Positions 53,733-62,114 of a DNA stretch of 64,000 bases are shown piece after piece. Each line of letters begins with the position of its first letter. Within the stretch, counting starts at the first letter, position 1. The DNA lies in contig QXEO01000334.1 of assembly GCA_007115705.1 (NCBI GenBank), positions 2,839,575 through 2,903,574 on the forward strand, read 5' to 3'. Under the pieces are notes generated by a model. That model was not told the origin of the DNA. It saw only the letters and a list, made by a program, of their open reading frames with translations, and did not search any database. The position numbers were made by a program, and so were the translations under genes. The DNA comes from Dactylis glomerata (lineage: Eukaryota > Streptophyta > Magnoliopsida > Poales > Poaceae).

Positions 53733-53930
53733 TCAACTTTTGATTGTTTCCTTAGATTACAGTAGACTAAGCTGTGTAAATACTTGTTCCAATTTGCAAT
53801 CTTTGATTGTCTGTTTTAATGACTTGTCTGTGATCAAGCTTAGAACTTTTATTAGGGGATTTAGTTCACTAACCCTTGATCAAGTTCTTGTCTGTAATTG
53901 TGTGTAGAACAATGATTTCATCTAATCTCC

Positions 53931-56900
53931 GTGGGAATTCAGTTGATGCAGTCCTCTGAAGATTCTCCACTAGCCCCATTTGATCCTGAGCCAGAGAGGA
54001 CTTTGTTTGCAAGAAAGAGAGCAGCTTCTGAAGTTTCTGCTGAAGATTTGGAAACCTCTGTCTCAGATTTGGAATCGTCATCCTCAGATTTCAGCATGGG
54101 TGATAAGAAGTTGAGAGATTTGTGGATTCCCAAGGACCAGATCAACAATGCAGATGTGATTATGCCTGCAATACAAGCAAACAACTGGGAAATCAAGCCA
54201 GCTCTGATCAATATGGTGCAACATAATCCCTTCAAAGGTTCTACTTTGGAGAGCCCCCATGAGCATATCAGAAACTTTCTGGAGTACTGCAACACTTTGA
54301 AGCACAATGGTGTTCCTCCTGAAGCCATCAGGATGCAATTGTTTCCCTTCTCACTGTCTGGACTTGCAAAAGTTTGGTTCCACTCTCTTCCTATTCACTG
54401 CAGAGACACATGGGAACATGTTCTTCAAGCCTTCTTTGAGAGATATTTCCCTCCAACCAAAGCAGCTGAGTGCAGAGACAAGATAACAAGATTTGTGCAA
54501 TATGAAGGAGAAAGCCTGTATGATACTTGGCAGAGATACCAAGGTCTCATCAGGATGTGTCCCAACCATGGCCAGGAGCAATGGCTCATCTTGCAAACCT
54601 TCTACAAGGGTTTGACAGAGCAAACCAGATCATTTGTTGACTCAGCTGCTGGAGGTGGAATCATGAACAAGACCCTTGATGAAGCTACTGAGTTGATTGA
54701 GAGCATGGCATCACACAACTTCTCCTGGACAAATGAAAGAGCTGTCCACCCCAACAATCAGCTGCAGATTCAGTCAAGTGGCCAGAATGCTTTGGAAGCC
54801 AAGTTGGAGAGTTTAACAACTCAGCTTGCCCAACTCATGACAGAAAGAAACAGCCAAGCTTTGGTTCCTGTCAACCAAGTTACTTCTGCCTGTGCAATTT
54901 GTGGAAAAGAAGGCCATTCACTCATGGAATGTACCTTGTCTGCACCTCCTGAAGCCATGATATCAGAGGTGAACTATGCCCAGAATCAAGGGCCATATTC
55001 CCAAAGTTACAACCCCTCTTGGAGAAACCACCCCAACCTTTCTTACAAGAGCAATAATCAGCAAAGTTACCCAGCACCAGGGCAGCAGCACTATGCCCAA
55101 GCATCCCAGCAGAGTTACCATCAGCCTGAACAACAAAATTTCAGACCCCAAGGTCAAGTGCAACACCCACAACAACAACACCACCCAGTACATCAGCAAA
55201 CTACTTCATCCAGCAGTAGCAGCCAATCTGAGCTTGGAGAAATGATGAAGCTACAGAAGGAAATGTTCAGTGGAATGCAAGAAACTATGAAAATGCAATC
55301 TGAACTTTTCTACAAGACTATGCAGCAACTCACTGCTGGAATCCAGACCAACAACATTGGAAAACAAGCTGAAGGAAAACTGCCAGCCCAAGCAGAGAAA
55401 AACCCAAAACAGTGTGGTGCCCTTTCCACTACTGAAGTTATTGATGCAGTCACCACTAGGAGTGGGGTGAACACTGAACCCTTACTCAAAACCCCACCAA
55501 ATGTCACTTATGTTGCTCCACAGAGAAGACCCACCGTGCAGCAACAAACACCTCCAGAAATTGTTCTGCCAAGGCAGGAAAAATCAACAGGACAGCCTGC
55601 CCAGACAGAAAACCCTGCCAAGGCACAGATCTCTGCCACAGAACCAACAGAGAAGCCTTTGTTGATGAAAGTGCCATTTCCAGAGAGATTGGACAAGACC
55701 AAGGAGGAGAAGCAATACTCTAAATTCCTTGAGACCATGAAGGAAGTGCAAATCACCATCCCCATCTTGGATGCAGTGTTGCACATTCCCCTATATGCAA
55801 AGTTTTTCAAAGATCTGATCACAAGGAAGAGGAGTTTGGACAGCCCTGAGTTAGTAGCCTTGACAGAAGATTGCAGTGCTGTGATCTTGAACCACATGCC
55901 CAAGAAGCTACAAGACCCTGGAAGTTTCAGCATTCCCTATGTAGTGGGAAGAAAAACCTTCACAGCCCTTTGTGACTTAGGTTCCTCAGTGAGTGTGTTA
56001 CCCTCTGCTGCAAGCCAGATTCAGCAGCTGGGAACGTTGAAGCCTACCCCAATGACACTTCAACTTGCTGATAGAACCTTGAGAAAACCAGTAGGAGTCC
56101 TTGAAGATGTGCCAGTCCAAGTTGGCAACTTTGCATATCCTGTGGACTTTGTTGTGCTAGAGATGGAAGACAATGCTGAATCAATGATTCTAGGCAGGCC
56201 ATTCTTGGCAACTGCTGGTGCCATCATTGATGTCAAAGGTGGAACCCTCAAATTACAATTTGGATCAGAGCAAGCTGAATTCAGCATGAAACATGCCACT
56301 CACTTACCCAATGTTCCTGAACATTGCCATTCCATTGATGTTGTTGAAAGAAGTGTGCTAGAAACTTTGCCAGAACCTGAGCAAGAAGAGCCTGAAGCTC
56401 AAGTCTTTGTTACTGCTGAAACCACCAATGTACAGCAGCTCTGTGAAGTGAAAATTTGTGAAATTGTACCTGTGTCAAGTGCAAGAGAACCAGCTCATCT
56501 AGCTCACCATTCTGTTGTGGAGCTCAAAGAATTGCCTTCCCATCTGAAATACTCATTCTTGGAGAAGGAAAAGTTACACCCTGTGATTATTAGTTCTGCC
56601 CTTTCAAGTGAGCAAGAAGAAAGTCTTCTGTCTATTCTGAAGCTGTACAAGAATGTCATTGGATATTCCATTGATGACATCATTGGCATTAGTGAGAAAG
56701 TGTGTTCTCACAGGATCCACTTAGAAGAAGGCAGCAAGCCAACAAGAGAAGGACAGAGGAGACTAAACCCTGCTATGCAAGATGTAGTAAAGAAGGAAGT
56801 TCTGAAATTGTTAAAGGCTGGAATGATATACCCCATCTCTGACAGTGAGTGGGTGAGTCCTATCCACATTGTGCCCAAGAAAGGTGGCTACACTGTTGTT

Positions 56901-59438
56901 GAAAATGAAGAAGGAAGGCTCATGACCACAAGACCTGTTACAGGATGGAGGATGGTGAATGACTTCAGAAAATTGAACAAAGCTACAAGAAAAGATCACT
57001 TCCCTCTGCCATTCATGGACCAGATGCTAGAGAGACTTGCTGGCCAGAAGTACTACTGCTACCTTGATGGTTACTCTGGATTTCTGCAGATTCCAATCCA
57101 CCCTTCTGACCAAGACAAGACCACATTCACCTGCCCATATGGAACCTTTGCTTACAAAAGGCTACCATTTGGCCTTTGCAATGCTCCAGGCACCTTCCAG
57201 AGATGCATGATGTCCATATTTTCTGATCACATTGAGAAGATTATGGAAGTTTTCATGGATGATTTCACTGTGTATGGAAAAGACTTCGAAGCCTGCTTGA
57301 AGAACCTCACCTTAGTCCTTCACAGATGCTCTGAGCAAAATTTGATTCTGAACTGGGAAAAATGTCACTTCCTTGTCTCTGAAGGCATTGTGTTGGGCCA
57401 CCTTGTGTCTGCTAGAGGAATTGAGGTGGACAAGGCAAAGGTAGATGTGATTGCCAAGCTACCTCCTCCTGAAAATGTGAAGGGAATTCAAAGCTTCCTG
57501 GGCCATGCTGGCTTCTACAGGAGGTTTATCAAGAACTTCTCCTATCTTGCCAAGCCACTCACCAATCTCCTGAATCATGAAGTGAAGTTTGTGTTTGATG
57601 ACACTTGTTTGCAAGCATTCAACCAATTGAAAGATGCTCTCATCACAGCCCCTGTTGTTCAACCTCCTGACTGGACACTGCCATTTGAACTTATGTGTGA
57701 TGCAAGTGACTTTGCTGTTGGAGCAGTCCTTGGCCAGAGGAAAGACAAAGCTGTACATGTTATACATTATGCAAGCAAGACTTTGGATGATGCTCAGATC
57801 AATTACACCACCACAGAGAAGGAGCTGCTTGCTGTTGTGTTCTCATTTGATAAGTTTAGACCATACCTGGTTGGACACAAGTGCATTGTCTACACAGACC
57901 ATGCAGCAATCAGATATTTAGTGAGCAAAAAGGATGCTAAACCAAGGCTCATCAGATGGATCCTTCTGCTCCAAGAGTTTGACATAGAAATTAGAGACAA
58001 GAAAGGGTCAGAGAACTCAGTTGCTGATCACTTGTCCAGAATCAACATTGATGAAAACAGAGAGATTCAAGACTTGATGCCAGGAGAACAGCTCATGGCA
58101 GTCAGTGCCACTTCACCTTGGTATGCTGACTTTGTGAACTTCCTAGCTTGTGATATTGTGCCAGCAGATCTCTCCTACCAGCAAAAGAAAAAATTCCTCC
58201 ATGATGTCAAGAGTTACTATTGGGATGAACCTTTTCTGTACAAACATTGTGCTGATGGCATTGTGAGAAGGTGTGTTCCCTCTGATGAAAAAAGTGATGT
58301 GATGTTCCAATGCCATTCAGGATTGTATGGAGGACATGCTGGAGTGTTCAAGACTCAAGCCAAGATTTTGCAAGCTGGCTTCTTTTGGCCAAGTATGTTC
58401 AGAGATGTTCATGAGTACATAATGAAGTGTGATCCTTGTCAAAGAGCAGGAAAGATGTCAAAGAGAAATGAAATGCCCCAAACAGGAATCTTGGAAGTGG
58501 AATTGTTTGATGTTTGGGGAGTTGATTTTGTTGGACCCTTGCCATCTTCTCAAGGCTACAAGCATATTTTAGTTGCTATTGACTATGTGTCAAAATGGGT
58601 TGAAGCCATTCCCACTGTTAATGCTGATGCCAAGGCAGTTTGTAGAATGTTCAAGACTGTCATTTTCCCAAGATTTGGAGTGCCAAGAGTTGTAATCAGT
58701 GATGGTGGTGCTCACTTCAACAATGACCAGTTTGAGAAGCTTCTGACCAAGTATGGAGTGAAGAATCACAGAGTGACAACTCCTTATCATCCGCAGGCCA
58801 ATGGCCAAGTGGAGTTGTCAAACAGGGAAATCAAGCAAATCTTGGAGAAAGTTGTGTCCAAGACCAGAGGAGATTGGTCAATGAAATTGCCCGACACTTT
58901 GTGGGCTTACAGGACAGCATACAAGACACCCATTGGCATGTCACCTTTCAGAATTATCTATGGCAAGGCTTGCCATCTGCCAGTCGAATTGGAGCACAGA
59001 GCGCATTGGGCAATCAGGAAGCTGAACTTGGACATTGGCAAAGCAGGAAACATGAGGAAACTGCAGTTGTGTGAGCTTGAAGAGCTCAGGAATGATTCCT
59101 ATGAAAGTGCAAAGATTTACAAGGAGAAGACCAAGAAATGGCATGACTCCCACATTCTGAGAAGGGAATTCAAGGAAGGGCAGTCAGTGCTGGTGTATGA
59201 TTCCAAGTTACACTTATTCTCTGGAAAGTTCAAGTCCAGATGGTTTGGCCCTTGTGTGATCAAGAGAGACCTCGGCCATGGTGCCTTTGAGGTTTATAGC
59301 TCAGCTGAGGGAACATTCAAAGTAAATGGCCAGAGGTTGAAGCACTACAGGATTGGAGATTTGATTGAAAACCAAGTTGAAGAAGATGATGAACCAGAGG
59401 ATGGCTCCAATGCATCCTCTATCCATGCAAACCAGTGA
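53931..59438 (+). CDS. Athila-like Gag-Pol polyprotein, uninterrupted (1835 codons)
   Basis: Residues are numbered from codon 53931, a GTG; the first in-frame ATG is 53946. Gag core is about 90-260 (FPFSLSGLAKVWFHSLP, YFPPTKAAECRDKI), then a CCHC knuckle at 321-334 (CAICGKEGHSLMEC) and a Gln-rich linker. Protease: CDLGSSVSVLP near 682, with flap MILGRPFLATAGAIID. RT: YLDGYSGF, LPFGLCNAPGTF, catalytic FMDD near 1108. RNase H: MCDASDFAVGAVLG near 1257. Integrase: H2C2 finger about 1460-1510, then DDE triad at about Asp1532, Asp1591 and Glu1628, followed by a basic C-terminal domain. All catalytic motifs are present. There is no envelope-like ORF downstream. This copy is potentially functional and could act on related defective elements. 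Confidence 0.93.
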   Translation: MGIQLMQSSEDSPLAPFDPEPERTLFARKRAASEVSAEDLETSVSDLESSSSDFSMGDKKLRDLWIPKDQINNADVIMPAIQANNWEIKPALINMVQHNPFKGSTLESPHEHIRNFLEYCNTLKHNGVPPEAIRMQLFPFSLSGLAKVWFHSLPIHCRDTWEHVLQAFFERYFPPTKAAECRDKITRFVQYEGESLYDTWQRYQGLIRMCPNHGQEQWLILQTFYKGLTEQTRSFVDSAAGGGIMNKTLDEATELIESMASHNFSWTNERAVHPNNQLQIQSSGQNALEAKLESLTTQLAQLMTERNSQALVPVNQVTSACAICGKEGHSLMECTLSAPPEAMISEVNYAQNQGPYSQSYNPSWRNHPNLSYKSNNQQSYPAPGQQHYAQASQQSYHQPEQQNFRPQGQVQHPQQQHHPVHQQTTSSSSSSQSELGEMMKLQKEMFSGMQETMKMQSELFYKTMQQLTAGIQTNNIGKQAEGKLPAQAEKNPKQCGALSTTEVIDAVTTRSGVNTEPLLKTPPNVTYVAPQRRPTVQQQTPPEIVLPRQEKSTGQPAQTENPAKAQISATEPTEKPLLMKVPFPERLDKTKEEKQYSKFLETMKEVQITIPILDAVLHIPLYAKFFKDLITRKRSLDSPELVALTEDCSAVILNHMPKKLQDPGSFSIPYVVGRKTFTALCDLGSSVSVLPSAASQIQQLGTLKPTPMTLQLADRTLRKPVGVLEDVPVQVGNFAYPVDFVVLEMEDNAESMILGRPFLATAGAIIDVKGGTLKLQFGSEQAEFSMKHATHLPNVPEHCHSIDVVERSVLETLPEPEQEEPEAQVFVTAETTNVQQLCEVKICEIVPVSSAREPAHLAHHSVVELKELPSHLKYSFLEKEKLHPVIISSALSSEQEESLLSILKLYKNVIGYSIDDIIGISEKVCSHRIHLEEGSKPTREGQRRLNPAMQDVVKKEVLKLLKAGMIYPISDSEWVSPIHIVPKKGGYTVVENEEGRLMTTRPVTGWRMVNDFRKLNKATRKDHFPLPFMDQMLERLAGQKYYCYLDGYSGFLQIPIHPSDQDKTTFTCPYGTFAYKRLPFGLCNAPGTFQRCMMSIFSDHIEKIMEVFMDDFTVYGKDFEACLKNLTLVLHRCSEQNLILNWEKCHFLVSEGIVLGHLVSARGIEVDKAKVDVIAKLPPPENVKGIQSFLGHAGFYRRFIKNFSYLAKPLTNLLNHEVKFVFDDTCLQAFNQLKDALITAPVVQPPDWTLPFELMCDASDFAVGAVLGQRKDKAVHVIHYASKTLDDAQINYTTTEKELLAVVFSFDKFRPYLVGHKCIVYTDHAAIRYLVSKKDAKPRLIRWILLLQEFDIEIRDKKGSENSVADHLSRINIDENREIQDLMPGEQLMAVSATSPWYADFVNFLACDIVPADLSYQQKKKFLHDVKSYYWDEPFLYKHCADGIVRRCVPSDEKSDVMFQCHSGLYGGHAGVFKTQAKILQAGFFWPSMFRDVHEYIMKCDPCQRAGKMSKRNEMPQTGILEVELFDVWGVDFVGPLPSSQGYKHILVAIDYVSKWVEAIPTVNADAKAVCRMFKTVIFPRFGVPRVVISDGGAHFNNDQFEKLLTKYGVKNHRVTTPYHPQANGQVELSNREIKQILEKVVSKTRGDWSMKLPDTLWAYRTAYKTPIGMSPFRIIYGKACHLPVELEHRAHWAIRKLNLDIGKAGNMRKLQLCELEELRNDSYESAKIYKEKTKKWHDSHILRREFKEGQSVLVYDSKLHLFSGKFKSRWFGPCVIKRDLGHGAFEVYSSAEGTFKVNGQRLKHYRIGDLIENQVEEDDEPEDGSNASSIHANQ

Positions 59439-60526
59439 TGATGAAGCTATAGTCAAGCTAGTGACTTTAAACAAGCTCTCTTCCAGGAGGAAACCTGGTA
59501 TCCCTTGTATCATATATTTCCCTTTCTCCTTTTTATGTTTTTGCCTTGTGTGTTTGTTTCTTTTTGTTGTTTCAGTGATAACTTGGATGAGGAGAAAGAT
59601 TGCTGTTGATTGACAAGGCAGAGAAGCAGGAAAACCATCAGGTGAACACTTTCCATTTCCACACATTTGTTAGAATCTGAATCAGAATATACTATACTAT
59701 TGTTTGATCTTGTGTGAAAGTGCTCTGTTAAGAAACGAATCAAATTTTGTTGCTTGAACCTGAAAATATCACTTTGCATGCTATGAAGAACTTTGCTTTG
59801 AATCTGCTTATAACTCTTGCAAATTCCTATTTTCAAAGCCAAGTTTCAAATCAGAACCTTTGTATGTCTCTACTCAAAGAACCTGTGAAACATCAGTATA
59901 TTTGTTAATTGCCCTAAGAATGAAGTTCATGATCCATTTCTTAGCCCCTAACCAATTGCATCTGTTGCATTTTTTTTGCATTAGCAAACATGATCTCTGG
60001 ATTGTGATTTGTGAAGCACTAACATACTAACAGGAAGGAAAAAGTTTAGCATTAGCAACCATGATCTCTGGATTGTGGTGTGTGAAGCACTAACCTGATG
60101 ATGCTAAGTAAAACTTGTTGTAAATATCCAAAGCACTAGCACCTATGATCCTGGGATTGTAGTGTGTGAAGCACTAACTAAGTTGACCCATCAAGCTAAG
60201 TTACTAACTGACTAACTTGTCTATGCATTAGCCTATTATGTTCCTGGGAACTGTAATAGGTGAAGCACTAATTTTGCATTACATATTGGGCTATGTACTG
60301 GATCTTGAGTTTTCAATTTCAGAGTCAATTACTTTATACTCATGTGTCCATGTTGTTTGATCTAGACATACTCAAATTCTCTTGTGAAACTTGTTTTTGA
60401 ATTGGCAATTGCAAGATTTATCTGCATTGAGTCAGCAATGTCCCTCATCATGCTCTGTTACATTTTGTTTGGTACAATGCACCATTCTTTACTTGAGGAC
60501 AAGCAAAGGTTTTGGTCTGGGGGTTT
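59439..60526 (+). other. 3' non-coding region of the Athila-like element
   Basis: 1.09 kb between the pol stop and the 3' LTR. Some Athila elements carry an envelope-like ORF here; none is visible. The notable content is an array of four structured repeats (59978-60271). It ends with GGTCTGGGGGTTT just before the LTR, the likely polypurine tract (about 60514-60526). Confidence 0.75.
59978..60271 (+). repeat. Four 46-bp stem-loop repeats in the Athila 3' region
   Basis: Units lie at 59978-60023, 60049-60094, 60133-60178 and 60225-60271. Each begins GCA(T/C)TAG, has a central inverted repeat (GATCC/GGATT or GTTCC/GGAAC type) and ends TGAAGCACTAA. The arms flanking the central stem differ between units but stay complementary within each: CAAA/TTTG, ACCA/TGGT, CTA/TAG plus CAC/GTG, CCTATTA/TAATAGG. 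That pattern indicates selection for RNA or DNA structure. Confidence 0.75.
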
Positions 60527-61639
60527 TGATCACTCTAAGATTTACACATATATCTGAACCTTGCAACCATAAAACTTGTCTGTTTTACCTCATTTCTACC
60601 AGTGTTGCACCAACATTTTACATCATTTGATCCTTTGTCACAGATCAGTGCGCCAAGGCACTTAAATCTACAAGTCAGAGTAATTCAAACCAAAGACCAA
60701 GCCACCAGGAATGGAGGAGTACATCTTGAGGAGCAAGAAAAGCAAGCACGGCAGAAAGTGGCTGGTACGGCACAAGAAGACAGGAAAAACGGCAAAAGCA
60801 GAAAAGCCGCTGCCGCCACCAACTTCCCACTACTCCTCTACGCCGCAGCAAGAATGCCACAAAAAGTCTTTAAAAGGAGAGGTCCAGGTTCACTCCCACC
60901 ATATATCCATCTCTCACCTCGCATCCACAGCCACTCCATCCATCCACCACTCCACCAAAACCTTCCTCCTCCATAGTCCAACACAAAAAACTTTTCCACC
61001 CTTTTCCCTCTTCTCCTCTGTTGTAACAAGACTGGATCCATGGCGTCCACCAAGAACTCCAAGAACTCCCTCAGGAACCTCAAGAACACAGGATGAACAT
61101 AGCCCCAAGGATCTGAAGGCCCAGCTCTCCCTCAACCTCTGCATCCTCTGCCGCGACAGCAATTCTTCTACTTTCTCTGCCACGGCAAGCCTTCGGTGAC
61201 AAACAGCAAATCTCTCTTCCTTTCCCTCATGCTCTGTGATCTGTTGTGTTGATCTTGCGTTGTAAAGCAGTTTGAAACTTGTCTTTGACCTTTGCTATGG
61301 TTTGAGTGACACACTCCATTGTAAACTCTAAGACTACTGTGAAAACTGTGTTGCACTTGCTTGATCTGTAGGTGTAAGACTAGTCTCTGCACCTAGTTCC
61401 AAAAACATATCCCTGTCTAAAATTTGCTAGTTTGTTCAATGCTTTCTTGTCTGACAAACAAGAAATCCTTGAACTTGTTATGTTAAAACTTCCCTGCTCA
61501 AAACCTCCTGTTACTTTTCTGTTTACAACACCAAAAACCCCACTTTTCTGCTTAGCTTCTGGAAATTAGGAAATAGTCTCATTTGTGTTGATCCCTGTGG
61601 AGACGACTAGAAAAACCCCCCTATAATCTCAACAGATCA
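60527..61639 (+). repeat. 3' LTR of the Athila-like element
   Basis: 1113 bp, nearly identical to the 5' LTR, followed directly by the TSD CATGG. Confidence 0.95.
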
Positions 61640-62114
61640 CATGGCATACCACATAGTGACTAGATAATCTTGCAATATCAATACTAAGTGGTATTACTCA
61701 TGTGCACACATTTATAGGATTGTGAGGTGCCAATGGCAAATCACTCCCCCAAAATGGGATGTTCCATTAATCACTCGATAAGAGCCAAATAAGATACCAT
61801 AAATATACATTAGAGGCTCGAAGCAAACACACAAGTATATGATGTGCCAAACACCCAACACCTACTTGAATACACAAGATAAGTAGGTATAAGGAACAAC
61901 ATATACAAACACATACTTGGTACAAAACCAAAACATGCAAAGGGGCAAGTAACTTACAATGTAAAGAGGTTAGGTACAAGTTACCGCAAAGAGGCACATT
62001 GGATATAAAATGATAGTGTCAATGACTTGGCTTGATGAAAATAAAATTAATGAAGATCCCTTAATTCTTCATGAGGTAGCCAAGTCTCCAATGCCCTCCA
62101 CAAACACCTATTGA
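61640..62114 (-). other. Non-coding sequence just downstream of the gag-only element's Gag
   Basis: It continues 49641-52597 across the Athila insertion. It contains the PPT-like CACTCCCCCAAAATG at 61743-61755 (plus-strand reading) and no coding frame of note. Confidence 0.6.

Larger units (their letters stand above)
52598..61639 (+). mobile_element. Young, apparently autonomous Athila-like gypsy element
   Basis: Two 1113-bp LTRs (52598-53710 and 60527-61639) begin TGATCACTC and end ACAGATCA. The 5-bp duplication CATGG is perfect (52593-52597 and 61640-61644). By eye I find only about two substitutions between the LTRs (near 52989 and 53053), so insertion is very recent. A PBS (53715-53732), one uninterrupted gag-pol frame (to 59438) and a 1.1-kb 3' region ending in a PPT complete the element. 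It sits inside the gag-only element, which is therefore older. Confidence 0.95.

Noticed and set aside
59365..59613. Possible envelope-like or accessory ORF just after Athila pol
   Set aside because: The short frame overlaps the end of pol, with only one hydrophobic stretch and no signal peptide or later membrane anchor.
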